From Elysia crispata (lineage: Eukaryota; Mollusca; Gastropoda; Plakobranchidae), in assembly GCA_033675545.1 (NCBI GenBank), contig JAWDGP010006506.1, forward strand, positions 384,501 through 448,500: a stretch of 64,000 nucleotides of DNA, in the 5' to 3' direction. Below the pieces are notes generated by a model. That model made no database searches, had not been told where the DNA came from, and saw nothing but the letters and a program-made list of their open reading frames with translations. Shown one piece after another: positions 52,753-63,938 of this stretch (its first letter is position 1; each line of letters starts with the position of its first letter). The translations under genes were made by a program, and so were the position numbers.

Positions 52753-53339
52753 TAGTGGGACAGTGGGGCGAGAAGTCACAGGGGCAAGATGTCACAACAG
52801 CTCTAACCAGGAATATAATTCTATTAGCAAAAAGGTGAAACCTTTTTTGGACGTCTCTTGGTGAATGATAAACAAAGACACAAGGGAAGATCACTCCAAT
52901 AATTAATTTTGCTACAACAGGGTCCCATGCTCATCAAGTGTTTAAAAAGTGGAAACTGCTCTTAGTCAATTTTTTGGTAAATTTTTACCTGTACACCCAC
53001 TCTCACCAGAGTGCTGTTTCTTGTCTTTCCGGTCGACCTTGACCTTGACCGTATTATAAGTGAAAGTTGTCGTGATTACGTAACTTTATAAAGGCGCAAT
53101 TTTATGGAATGTTAAAAAAATAAATAAATAAAAAATGAGGGGGGAGAACCCGCCCTCCCCCCACCCCCCTAAAAAAGAATAAATACATAAAAAATGAGGG
53201 GGGGGATGCCCCCCTCAACCCCCAGACAAGAATGAAGCGACTTTCACTTAATAATACGATCAAATCAAGGTCAAGATGAACCGGAAAGACAAGAAACAGC
53301 ACACAGTAAAAAAATGATAATAATAAATACAGCTCTTAC

Positions 53340-53453
53340 CTTTTCTGATGGTAAAACACTATGAGATCGTAAAAATGATAATGACTTAGCGTCATTATAA
53401 AATTCAGCAATAACTTGGAAATAATCAAAAGAACACTTATCGCAAGCAGCCAT
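53340..53453 (-). CDS. Candidate first coding exon of an unidentified gene (MAACDKCSFDYFQ...)
   Basis: On the minus strand ATGGCTGCTTGC opens 38 codons that end exactly in phase 0 at a strong donor GAAAAG|GTAAGAG (53340/53339). The product starts MAACDKCSFDYFQVIAEFYN and continues SLSFLRSHSVLPSEK. The FLR-H-VL stretch weakly recalls the N-terminus of ISXO2/Merlin-type transposases, just before their CxxC zinc motif; I could not find that next exon downstream. NRF1-like sites lie 105-180 bp upstream. It could instead be the 5' exon of a longer transcript, even of the Scm-like gene: splicing to the acceptor at 33081 would make this frame a short upstream open frame ending PLQKLQS. Identity not established. 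Confidence 0.45.
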
Positions 53454-53557
53454 GAAGAAAATCATGATCAAGATCAAAACACATCAGCTGTTGAGCCAAA
53501 TGAGTAAAGACAATGAAATGAGAAAAACAAAAGACGCGAGGAAAGTGCGCCTTTATT

Positions 53558-53634
53558 TGCGCATGCGCATGGGTACTTGTAACATGTTGCGCATGCGCAA
53601 AGAGTAACTAAAAAGAAAGTAACACGCATGCGCG
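53558..53634 (-). promoter_or_regulatory. Promoter-like cluster: three NRF1-type palindromes
   Basis: TGCGCATGCGCA at 53558-53569 and 53588-53599, and CGCATGCGCG at 53625-53634, 30 and 37 bp apart; GCGCATGCGC is the canonical NRF1/Ewg site. GGAAGT (ETS-like) follows at 53641. CpGs are otherwise scarce in this window. The position just upstream of the exon at 53453 suggests the promoter of that exon; such promoters are often bidirectional, so it might also serve plus-strand transcription towards 54275. Confidence 0.65.
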
Positions 53635-54274
53635 AAAGACGGAAGTAATTAATATGCAAAAAGGCACCTATCTCGAGCAAATCGCCAAAGTAGGTTAAGA
53701 AAGAAGAAATAATCCAAACCAAAAAGTCATATATTTCAAAAACTATTTATTTGCGACGAATAAAACCTTCAAATTCGTTTTCAGCACATTGAAATCTAAC
53801 AGAGAAACAACATTTTAAATGCCAATGCGAGATGGGTGTACAGGTAAAAAAAAATACCAATTTTTGTAAGTATACCTTAATGAAACACCTTTTTGTTCTT
53901 AACATTGTTGAACTTCATGTTTATGAGTGACATACATAACAATTTAGATAAACTGTGATCTTTTCGTGTTGGAGAAAATTGATTGATTAGAAAAAAATAT
54001 GGTGGGGCAAAAAGTCATAAGCAGTGGGATTAGTAGTCACAGATGTGACGCCTAGCCCCAGATTGATTTTATTGCAGTATTTCATGGCAACTCTTTTATT
54101 TTAAAGTTTTATGGTTCATGAAAATCGCTTTATTCATATATGTGGACTTAATTTTAAGAACAACCAGATCTATTTAAAATGGTGTTCGTTTGCTGTTGTT
54201 GTTGTTGTTGTTGTTGTTTGTTTGTTTTTGTTTTTATGTTTTTTTTTATTTTTTTTTTCAGACTGATTGAAATC

Positions 54275-55923
54275 ATGGTGCGGTAATACAAGAGAACAAC
54301 TGACAGAGGCACATTTTGCCGAGAAGACATGTTATATACTGTTGACGATGTCATAAGTAAGGGGATTTCCCTCCGGAAAGCTGCCTCAGAACACAAAGTA
54401 AATTACAAGTCGTTGAGTAGATATGTGCAAATGAAAAGGAAGGATGGCATTCCAAAGGATCACTCCTTTGGATATCAGAAAACTCGACAGGTCTTTACAG
54501 AAGAAATAGAGGGTGAGCTTGTCGACTACCTCATTGCTGCCTCAAAAATCTTCAATGGGCTTAGAACGGAGGAACTACGAGAGTTGGCCTATAAGTTGAC
54601 AGACTCAAACACTGCGCCCATGCCTGATGAATGGAAAGAAAACAGGAAAGCAGGCATTGATTTGGTCATCACAGCAGACATTTCTTTGAGGTCCCCGAAG
54701 GCAACTTCACTACAAACAAATGACACAATGCGACAATCTAGAAGACGTAATGAAGAAAAATTTACCCCAGACAATATGTGGAATATCGACGAGACCGGTG
54801 TGACCACTGTACAAGCACCCACAAAGCAGATTGCAAAGAAAGGAGAACAACGTGTTGGTGCGGTTGTGGCACAAGAGCGAGGTACCCTCGTGGCCGAATA
54901 CTGTGGTATCAGAGCTTCTGGGAACCATATTCCTCCATTTTTGGTTTTCCCAAGGGTGAATGCACAAGACCATTGGAGACTGACGCTGTCCCCTGGCACA
55001 CAAAGGCAACAGGCTGGATGACACGTGAGAATTTTTTATCATTCTTGGAACACTTTGTCAAGTATACCAAACCCACCGAAGACTCGCCTGTTCTCCTTTT
55101 ACTGGACAATCATTCATCACACATTTCATTGGAGGCAACCAATTTTTGCAGGCAACACCATGTGACAATGCTCATCTTTTCCCCTCATTGTTCAAATGAA
55201 CTACAACCGACAAAACTGTCTATAGGCCATTCAAGACCTTTTGCAATCAGGTTTCAGATAGATGGTATCATGATGCCACCAACAGGGGCAAACCACTGCC
55301 TTCAATTGTGAGCTATGGCTTTACCCATGCATTCAGTGAGAAAAACATTCTCCCTGGATTCAAAAGCACTGGAATTTTTTCATTTGATAGAATCATCATT
55401 TCTGAGGATAAATTTCTACCATCATACACAACGGATCATCCATTGCCTGGCAACGAGGTTACTGCAACAACAACAACAACAACAACAACAGCACTTGAGA
55501 CACCAACAGCAGGAGCACCTGGGACGTCAACAACGGCGACACCAACAGAACCAGTTCCGAAAGCAACAACAGCGCCAATGAAGACATCAAGAGCATTGAT
55601 GTCACCTTTTGCTCTCTTACCATTTGGCAAAGCTCTCCCCGAAAACAAACAAGACGAAAAACAATGTCATCGGACGTGTGTACTTCATCTCCAATCAAGA
55701 ACATGTTAGAGCAACAGGCCAAGAAGAACAAGAAATTAAAATCATCAGCATTACCATGCCAGGACAGTGTTAGTGATGTTGACAATTTTTCTCTCCATGA
55801 CGACAGTGACCTTGAAATTTCCTCAGACAATGACGACAGTGATCAAGGACTGCACTTACAGCTAGGACCTGTCACTAGCACAATAATTATTAAGCAAGAT
55901 GATTATGTGCTAGTTGCTTTTTA
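54275..55923 (+). pseudogene. pogo/jerky-like transposase, broken
   Basis: After an acceptor-like ttttttttcag (54250-54260) the frame starts ATG 54275 but meets a TAA at codon 4. It then reads TVDDVISKGISLRKAASEHK, VNYKSLSRYV (psq-type helix-turn-helix), a CENP-B-like region, then the DDE core: NIDETGVTTVQAPTKQ (first Asp), GNHIPPFLVFPR and, in a second frame from about 55010, VLLLLDNHSSHISLEATNFC (second Asp). The expected third acidic residue after LQP is replaced: the sequence reads LQPTKLS. The frame shifts again near 55220 (GFTHAFSEKNILPGFKSTGI) and after a (CAA)n Thr-rich tract near 55660 (SDVDNFSLHDDSDLEISSD). At least one stop and three frame changes make it inactive. The N-terminal 5' region includes a (GTT)n tract at 54190-54220. 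Confidence 0.85.
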
Positions 55924-56373
55924 AAAGAAAGGCATATGCCAATATCTTGTCGATATTGCTGTAGACGTAGACTTTTCTTTCTTAAGAAAGAGTTCAAAAG
56001 TTGAGAAAAAATTTACTTAGCCTGAAGTTGAGGACATTTGATCGATGCAAAAACAAAATATTCATGCAATACTACCCCCTCCAAAGGCCAGTGGAACCAC
56101 ATCCAGAAGGAAGTCTGGAATTGTTTTTGAAATGTGACTTTTCTAAAAATCAAAATGTGGCGAAATTATGGGGCAAGATGTCACAACTGTGCTTGAGCTA
56201 TAAAAATGCCTTTTATCAGTGTTCGTTAAATAATTGATGAAAAAATACCCACTGAATGTCTTTGTTATTGATTTATGGATAACACTGTGCAGTTGCTTCA
56301 TTCTCAGTTGAAATATAAATGTTACATATATCAGTCAAAGTGATTTTGTGACTTCTAGCCCGACTCTCCCAGG

Positions 56374-57240
56374 TACAAAAAGGAGTAAAGCTGCTTCGAA
56401 ATCAATTGCAGAAGCCGTTTGATTTGCAGAATGGAAAAAGTTGGATATTTAGAAATTAGAAGAACAAGATTATTAACATCTTATTAGGATTAAATCCTTT
56501 CCCTCGCCCATCCTATCGTTGGAGTCTTCGAAGAAGAGAATTAGCGTTTATGTTACCTGGAAATGAAGAGCTTAGGGAGCTGACCAAAAAGCATTTCTAC
56601 TTCTAGTGAGAATTTTTAATACCGGTACAGTGTATAACTTACTGCGTAAAGCGAAACCGTAATAAAAGTTTTCTCAAGAGTGACCGTCGCTGCAAGAGCA
56701 TGCAGATCGGTGTTTGTATGAAAGTCAGAACATGACAAATTATATAAATTTTTTTAAAGAAGTCTCTACTACCCTTCCTAGGGCTTCTACACCTGAGACT
56801 CGCCTAATCTACACTTCTACAGAGCAACAACAGCGAAGTAATTTGAAATGCTCAAAACAGTTACACGTATTGCGTCTGAAGCTTCTAAAACCCCATTGTA
56901 TAAAAAATCGTGTGTTCATTTTCACAGTCATGTTTTAGGCATACCTGGAGGAGCCCTGGAAGGAGGTGAGGACCTGACTTTTTATTTTATCTAATTATTA
57001 TTATTATTTTTTTTGTGCCCGTACCCTTCTGCTCCACAATTACTTGTGGGGTTGAATAAATAAGACAGTCAGTTTTAGATCTAAAATGAAAATGTTTATT
57101 TGTATACGGTACACCAGAGTCAGAGAGTGAAAAATAACATACCCGGATTATTTCCTTATCGGCTGACTGTCCTCTTTTTTCTCTAGGATGCTTTATTTCT
57201 TGATTATCACAGATTTTTTTTTGTTCTGTGGCTTTTCAAG
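56374..57240. other. No recognised gene
   Basis: Possibly degraded repeat sequence; short unrelated frames only. Confidence 0.5.
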
Positions 57241-57540
57241 TTATACCTCGGAGCGAAACCTGGAAAAACAGTCCATGAGCTAGCAGCCCGCATCCGACAA
57301 AAAGTTACCTACTTCAATTTAGCCTCCATCAATGACACTCTCGACGAAGGAATGAAAAATCGTTTTGTAAGTTCAATCCATAAAGACGAAAAAGTTTACT
57401 GTTAAAGACGATGAGTTCACGGTTTCCCGGGCAATCGAGATTGCAGAGAGAGGTAGAGGATGCTTTAAATGTAGCAAGTCTCATCAGATGTGCTCAAACT
57501 TTTCGAGAGAAATCCAACAGTCAAACAATCAAAGCTAAAA
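57241..57540 (+). pseudogene. Retroelement gag remnant with zinc knuckle
   Basis: Reads LYLGAKPGKTVHELAARIRQ, KVTYFNLASINDTLDEGMKN, RFVSSIHKDEKVYC, stop; a one-base shift then gives DEFTVSRAIEIAERGRGCFK and CSKSHQMCSNF. The arrangement (Q-KPGE-like, helix-rich capsid, RF-GL-like, ALEIA-like, then C-x2-C-x4-H-like knuckle) is that of a Ty3/gypsy gag C-terminal half. Different family from the gag at 29219-30009. Downstream, about 500 bases of Pro/Ser-rich broken frames may be the rest of it. Confidence 0.6.
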
Positions 57541-58345
57541 CCGCAGCAGCTGCAGCAGATCCACCATCTTAAGAAAGAACCACAAAAGCAAGGTTACAGC
57601 AGATTATAATATATAACTTACAATCCCGGAAGTTGCCGCTTTGACACTGTCACATGAAGCTTCTGTGAAACTAAGGCCCACACAGAAGCCGCCTTCAGGA
57701 AAAAGAAGCATCGGCAACAGCAGTTTTGAAAATAGTAAAAATAGTCAGAGGTTCAGAGTTCATCTCACTGACGACGTGGCACCTGATTGATCGAACTAAA
57801 ATGTCTCCTACCAACAGCCAATTCCTTTGTGCCTCTAATCAAGACCTACCTTCTATTAATCCGATTCGCTCTTAACGCACACCCAGTTTTCCCAGTTTTC
57901 CACAAACCACGACCAGTCCTTACAGCTGTGCAAGAAGACCTAGAATCTACCACAAAACTGAACTTCCTCAGAGGCAGCCAAGACCCTATACAGTTTATGG
58001 CACTTCCGTGTACCTATAATAAAAGAAGGCAAAGCAGGAACAGTCTACTACTCGTGAATCGCAACTAGAGACTCACCGTCATCCGATGTCACAGCCAGTA
58101 ACTGAGTAGGGCTGATGCGGAGACAGACACGTGACCTCCCAGCGTTGCAGTCTACCTTGATGACATTCACGTAAGCAGCAACAGTGCCGAGGAACAGTTG
58201 CAGAGGCCTGTGCTTTGATTTAGGTATCTTGTAATTTTTGCTATAAATTAACACGCTATTCCAATTCACCATTCATCATTTGGAAATAAGTAGATGAACA
58301 GTAAATCTGGATTTTGAAAAAGCAACGGTATCTTAAGGTCAATAG
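57541..58345. other. Probable decayed retroelement sequence
   Basis: Frames at 57787-58068 (plus) and 58272-58048 (minus) are unrecognised. No domain can be supported. Confidence 0.35.
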
Positions 58346-58917
58346 CTCAAAAGGTATACAATTTGAAAACAAGCCTAAAATAGGAGTTATGTGTCAATTT
58401 AAAACGAATCAATTAAATTACAAAAAGACAAAGTTTGAAGATAAAGATTTCAATAAAATTTACATTAAAATATTCTACAGGACTTGATCTTTACTCTGCA
58501 CCAAATATCTAATCTATTCACGTATTTTTTTTTGTAATGTTACAAAGGGTGCAGATTTGTTGATAAAGAAAATACTTGTAACAGCTTCCCATGCACTATC
58601 ACTACATATGGTTATGTTTTGAACAAGAGTTAAAATACTAACATTTTATCATTAATCAAGGAAAGTTCAACGAGATAGCAGTACTTATTAGAGGCGATTA
58701 ACAGGCATGGGATACGGTTAACGAATTATTAATTATAATCATTATAATAATTATATTCATAATGAACACCATTTCTGATCCAGTAGTCTTAACTCCTCTT
58801 TGCCCGGCGTAGAAGCAAGGAGTGATCTGGAGATGAGACGTTTTAAAATCATGAAAATCATTCTTTCTACATTTCGTTAATCTATCATCTTTCCTGCAGT
58901 TATTAATACAATAAAAG
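58346..58917. repeat. Dispersed repeat, copy 2 (partner at 15560-16156)
   Basis: Direct-orientation partner of the 15.6-kb copy. Shared blocks listed there; this copy includes gatccagtagtcttaactcc and gaagcaaggagtgatctgga. Confidence 0.65.
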
Positions 58918-60109
58918 CTTGATGATTATTATATATATTTTATGCATTGTTCCTCTAAGCATGCTCAAATATTGTGATAAGAATAGTGCGGTAGTGACCT
59001 GTAACAGTACCAGATGTCCGTCTGTTTGACTATTCCTCGAGATCAGAAGGACTCAGAATATAAATATATATATATACACCCAATCTCTTTCTCTCTCTCA
59101 GTACAATATACAGTACAAAATCCTGTTACGATCCTCCAATCTAATTTTGATTACATGAACAAAAAAGTATACAAAAGTTCAAATTAGTAGCGTTGCTTCC
59201 TTATAAAACATTCTATTATGCCATACTATTTTAAATGAAGTCTGGTTCGTAGATTCTCTAACTAAAACAGCTTCCTCCTTGGTTCAAAAGTTAAGGGGCT
59301 AAGGAAACACATGGATAATTCAGAACTTGAATGAAGTTAAGATCTCTGCCAATGCGTTCAGAAAACTAGAAGGTCCGATACAGAAATTAATGTTCCGAAG
59401 ACGATCTGCTATTCACGTAGCTATTTCCTTGGTTACTGATAAGCATAATCTGAACGCAGCCAAGCCGCCTCTTTTCTATAAGCCTCAAAATCGAACCTTC
59501 GGCAAAGTACGCTACATATTTCCCCAAAACAGAACACCCCCACCTCGGCTGTCCCGTCAAAGTTGACGGGAGGAATTTTAATTTTGTCCTTATCCTGCTC
59601 ATTCAATAACAACGAATCGGCGTACAGGTTAAATAGACGTGTTTTCGTTAAAGCTTTTGATAAATCACCAGTTTTAATTTATAGAGAAGGGGCGCTGTTC
59701 TCTATTTTTGCTCACAACAAGCATGGCAGGCTATGGTTCAGGCATGAATTTTGATGAGAAGAATATTGCTTATTTACAAAATTCTTGGAAAGATTAAATA
59801 TTTCTAACTTATTTTAAGAAAGAATGTCATAAAATTAATGCTGATTAGCTAAATATTGACCTGGATGAAGACTGTTCGTTCGAAGACATGTACTGAAAGG
59901 AGGAAACTGGCTGGCTAATGATGACGGTCCTACAAGTACTTCACCAATTCTAAAATCTAAAAAAAGAAACGATTCAGATGGCATTCCTGCCGGCATAATC
60001 CTTTTCAATTTTTTTTCTAACCCATCAAATAATCTTTGGATTGAAGTTATTTTGAGCACTTCAGCGGCAGGATAAACATGTCTAGATCGAAGCTTCATAA
60101 CAATATACA
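58918..60109. other. No recognised gene
   Basis: Frames 59327-59566 (plus) and 60125-59835 (minus) lack recognisable domains. A small hairpin cgtcaaagttgacg lies at about 59556-59569. Confidence 0.45.
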
Positions 60110-60345
60110 CAGACCAAGTCACCAAAGTGAATAAACTTTTGCAGGACTTGCACTAAGAGTGAGCTGTGTAATTTGACTATTTGGTAGAATTAGGACAGTT
60201 AGATATTATTGTTGTGTGAGCCTGCAGGCTGAATTATAGGTGCGTTCTGAGTACAGTTCTGTCCTAACCAAGTACAAAAGTTATAAAAAATAAACCACTG
60301 TAACTCAAACATGCAGAAGTTTGTTCACTTTGGTGACTTGGCCTG
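60110..60345. mobile_element. Short MITE with 33-bp terminal inverted repeats (236 bp)
   Basis: The left end CAGACCAAGTCACCAAAGTG, AATAAACTTTTGCA, and the right end in reverse complement CAGGCCAAGTCACCAAAGTG, AACAAACTTCTGCA differ at three positions. TA lies just outside the right end and two bases outside the left. Likely Tc1/mariner- or pogo-type nonautonomous element. Confidence 0.8.
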
Positions 60346-61199
60346 TATTTTAGGAAGCCTTGGTTAGCATTGCCAAGTAGCGATATTTTTGGGCACTCCA
60401 CATTTCGCACAATATAACACATCTAAAATGCTTCAATTTAAAAAGTGATTGGTCTTGAAATAGGTTAAAATGATAAAGTAACATTCAGACAAAATTTAAG
60501 AAATATCGTTTCTTCCGTTATGTTACAAACGGTATTTTAAGTGCTAAATACTGTTGCAAATCTAGCTAAGAATTCTATCATGACGTACACTACTAAAGTA
60601 ATTGCATCCTCAAGGTTTATAAAAGCCAAACACTACGTTCCTATTCATACAGAATAGACACTGATAGTTGAACTTAACTTAATTAACAATGCGTTCGAAT
60701 GAAAAGAGGCTCAAGAATACAATGCCATTGCGGTTCTAAAAAACATAATTCAACATACGTTTTTCAAGTCAAATTATTCTCTATTTTGAAATCGCCCATA
60801 CACAATTTTGATAATAATATCCTACATATTATTGGTAGAAACTTTTTCCTTGAAATGTGCTAACTAAAAAAAAACGAAACGCCGAAATGCCTTTATTGAT
60901 TTTTTTTAAAATTAGTTCAAGGATTTTGCTACGACTTGACCTTCGTGTCAACTGATCGTATGAAAGTTACAGGCGATCGAAACAGCTCAAAAACAATTTG
61001 ATATGTCGATCAAAAATGTGTATTTTCATTCTAAATTATTTTTTATTTCGAAAGCTTTCATTACAAAACATTGGTAACAAAACCTATCTTTTTAAACTAA
61101 TCACGTTTCAACTAACTTAAGAACGAGATTTTGTTTTGACGTGATCGACGCTTCGCCATTTCCAGTCAACATCCAAGATTGATGTGAGAGTGAAATGAA
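60346..61199. other. No gene seen; flank upstream of a proposed transcription start
   Basis: AT-rich, with a small rise in CpG at 61135-61215. Confidence 0.5.
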
Positions 61200-61253
61200 A
61201 CGATCGTTTTCAAGTTAAGAGGGAGTTTTTCGTTTACAAATCACCACCACCAT
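61200..61253 (+). other. Possible 5' untranslated exon end of a plus-strand gene
   Basis: Sequence ending caccaccaccat at 61253 is followed by a near-consensus donor gtaagttttg. Splicing to the acceptor at 63348 would put CACCACCACCAT directly before ATGTTAGATG, giving a plausible initiation context. The transcription start is not identified; the 5' limit is arbitrary. Confidence 0.4.
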
Positions 61254-61354
61254 GTAAGTTTTGTATTTGATTCCTAAATTTTCACAACGACTTCTGTTTA
61301 ATTAGAACTGTGCTAGTGCCACCGGTTATTTGAGAACTTTCAGTGCTTTCCAGG

Positions 61355-61775
61355 TTTGACTAGATTTAGTGTCGAGTCTTTGCTATGAAAGTGACATGCG
61401 GTGTCGGATTGGAACCGACTTACAGTTTAAATTCTAGAAATCTGAACAATTAAGAAAGCATTTGATCTTGTGACTGGAGTGGTTAGTATTTTATGGAGTA
61501 ACTTTTACTGTGGGGGTAAAAATCGCGCAGCCATGTTAACTTTCGTTGCTTATCGAGTTTGACTAGATCTAGATCTAGTCGTGATGGCGTCTCTCTATGG
61601 TTTGCCATGAAAGTGACATGCAGTGTCAGATTGAAGGTGGCTTATAATTTTAATTCTAGAAGTCTGATAACCAAGAAAGCATTTGATCCTTGTGACACGA
61701 GTGGTTAACAGTCTGCGCATCAAATATTACTGTGAAGATGAAAATTACAACTCCAGCTTAACTTTCCCACCAGAG
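61355..61775. repeat. Local tandem duplication, ~205-bp unit
   Basis: Units at 61355-61553 and 61556-61775 share tttgactagat, atgaaagtgacatgc-gtgtc-gattg, aattctagaa-tctga, aagaaagcatttgatc-ttgtgac and gttaactttc. About 75% identity. Confidence 0.75.
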
Positions 61776-63348
61776 TCAGAGAGAGACAGGAAAAATTTGC
61801 TGTCTGTGTGCTATCTGTGTACAAGACTTTTTGAGACTCACAGTCAGCGCATTGGTTCATTTGAGAATTTTAACATTGTATGCGCTAAAGATAATTGAAC
61901 GCTCAGGCTAATTGTAAGCTTATTTTTTAATTCCCTTTCCAGAAGTAAGAAATTCTGCATCACTTAACATTGTGCATGGGAAGAGACAGAAACCATTATG
62001 GCGTCTTTGGCCAAAGTGGAGTGTTAGGTTGGTCCTAGGATGTTTTCTAAGTAGAATGTTGGCTATTAAAAACCTGCTTAGCAAAAACTTTGGATAAATA
62101 TTTCTTTCAATATTAATTTAACGTTCATACAGAAGCAAAGACACAATCATTTTCCTGTCAAACAGTCAAGGTGGATGAAAGTGTTTTAAACTAGTAGATA
62201 TTTAATTTGTCAAAGTTTGTCTTATGGCTTGGCTGTTAGTACCCAGCTTATGCATTTCCTTGAAAGTTATAACTGTAAATGAGAACCGGAACTCAAATTT
62301 CATTTTATTGATCGGAATTCTTTTAATGTCCCTTCCCCGTGTTTATGTAAGGTTATAATAAATCAAGATTTCTACTCCTTGTCTGGATCAAGATTAATGT
62401 CACAATTTAAGTAAATGCATTTATATGTAGTTCTTGGTTATGAAATGTATAAATAAATTGAAACGTAGGAACTTCAATTTTAGGTCTAGATCTCTAGATC
62501 TCTAGATTCCACTCCAGGTGTTGGTCTAGAGTTGTGCAAATTTAAGTAAATGCAGTTATTTCTTTCTTATGAAATGTGTATATTATTTATTGAGAGAAGA
62601 TCTAGGGACTTCAATTAATTAGGCTTTGTAAGCCTAAATCTAGGTTCAAATGAAGAATTAGATACATAGATGAGTACTGAATCTTGCATTTCAAACAAAT
62701 ACCTTTTTATAGACTTTTTAAGTGTAATTTAAATAAGTTTTAAGCTAGATTCTACATCTATTTCAGTGATGAGTCTATACCTACTTTGTATTCCGTTGTT
62801 TACGTCAATCATGCGGCATGCTTCTTAAAAATTTGTCTTTTTTTTTTTTGCAAGGGTTTAAAAAGTGAGTGCTTTCATAAAAAAATAAAACTTTATAATT
62901 CAATGCTCATCTTTTGTAAAGATCTTGACCTACTAAGAATTAAATTTTGTTCCATTCTCCTCACCACCTTGCTCATTACTTTGTGATTTTTTTCCCCGGT
63001 ATATTATTGGTTTTACTTGATAGCAATGTTGTATTTCATTTTCTTGTCTCTCACCTTTGAAATGTATTTTTATGTCAAATAACCAATTTCAAATTTAGTT
63101 AGCTATGGTTTTTTTTTTTTCTGCTGACACACTCCTTGGTGATCCAGGTAGAAGAGGGATAACATCACTTTTTACTTGATATACACCTAGTTGAATGTTG
63201 CATGTTAATAATACTAGTGAATTGACAGGGAAATAGCTATAGGAGTTGAAGAACATAAGTGAATACCCACACTGCATTGGTTAAGAAATTTTAAACTAAT
63301 GATAAGATCTGCACTTATATAATATGTATTGATGTTTTGATATTTCAG
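61776..63348 (+). other. Proposed first intron of the plus-strand gene; second local duplication
   Basis: Contains a duplication at 62402-62480 and 62537-62620 (aatttaagtaaatgca-tta...atgaaatgt-ta...ggaacttcaat), with AGATCT tracts between them. Frame 61683-61898 (plus) contains CYLCTRLFETHSQ but lies in the tandem duplication and is not supported as coding. Confidence 0.5.
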
Positions 63349-63418
63349 ATGTTAGATGAAGAGGAGAGTGATGGGCAGACTCCGCAACGAACACCGAAAA
63401 CAGGGGGTCCCAATGCTG
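63349..63418 (+). CDS. Candidate first coding exon of an unidentified gene (MLDEEESDGQTPQ...)
   Basis: The acceptor tgatatttcag is immediately followed by ATG 63349. The frame reads MLDEEESDGQTPQRTPK, then TGGPNA, 23 codons and one base, up to a GCAAG donor at 63419 (a GC-AG intron). That phase 1 exit fits the next candidate exon at 63939. If the GC donor is not used, the frame ends six codons later at TAA 63431-ish. An acidic, Pro/Thr-rich start is consistent with a nuclear or cytoplasmic protein. I do not recognise the product. Confidence 0.5.
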
Positions 63419-63938
63419 GCAAGAATATTTAAATTATTAGTACACTAAATTTTTTTTTACATTTTTTTCTTCTGAAAATTGCATGAAAACACTGTCAAAA
63501 ACTATCATTGCACAATTGTGATTTATCAGTAAGGAATGCGAATGAGAATCAGATATGGTATAATTAAATATCTATCACTATGATTGAAGTTGAAGCCTGC
63601 AAGGTAAGTTTTGTGTATTCATTGCATCATGCAGATCTAGGCTAGGCTTTCTTGGTTTAGGACAGACAACTTGTTGATCATGTAGATCTAAGCTTATCTA
63701 GCTGTTAATTCGACCATGAGGTCCTAATGGAGGCAAGCTTAATCATCGGCAGTACCGTTGTGTACAAAGACTAATATAAGAAATATATATCAGAAAAAAA
63801 TAACGGGCTTATAGTATACTAGAGTCGCGTTGCATGCAAGATCCAGCTGTGAAAGGGTCCCATTGTACCCTACCTATATTTGACATTTGAAAACAGGTAA
63901 AATTCTGAATGAAATGTATTTGCAATTTTATTTTTCAG

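Larger units (their letters stand above)
52978..53861. mobile_element. Nested segment bounded by ~30-bp inverted repeats
   Basis: The left boundary GGTAAATTTTTACCTGTACA, CCCACTCTC, and the right boundary in reverse complement GGTATTTTTTTTACCTGTAC, ACCCATCTC, are inverted copies. AATTTTT follows or precedes both ends and may be a target duplication. Inside is a second inverted pair, 53008-53063 against 53241-53302 (gctgtttcttgtctttccgg), enclosing G-rich tracts. The segment carries the promoter-like sites and exon described separately. Family unknown. Confidence 0.5.
52755..56373 (+). mobile_element. pogo-type DNA transposon (3.6 kb) with nested insert
   Basis: The left end TGGGACAGTGGGGCGAGAAG, TCACA, and the right end (reverse complement) TGGGAGAGTCGGGCTAGAAG, TCACA match at 21 or more of 25 positions and are flanked by TA (52753-52754; 56374-56375). 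The left end appears one base shorter. Related GGGGCAAGATGTCACAAC motifs recur at 52782 and 56164, and GTGGGGCAAAAAGTCA at 54003, as subterminal copies. It encodes a broken transposase at 54275-55923. A separate inverted-repeat-bounded segment lies at 52978-53861. Confidence 0.82.

Noticed and set aside
55436-55830. Val/Leu-rich minus-strand frames
   Set aside because: Antisense of the (CAA)n tract in the pogo transposase.
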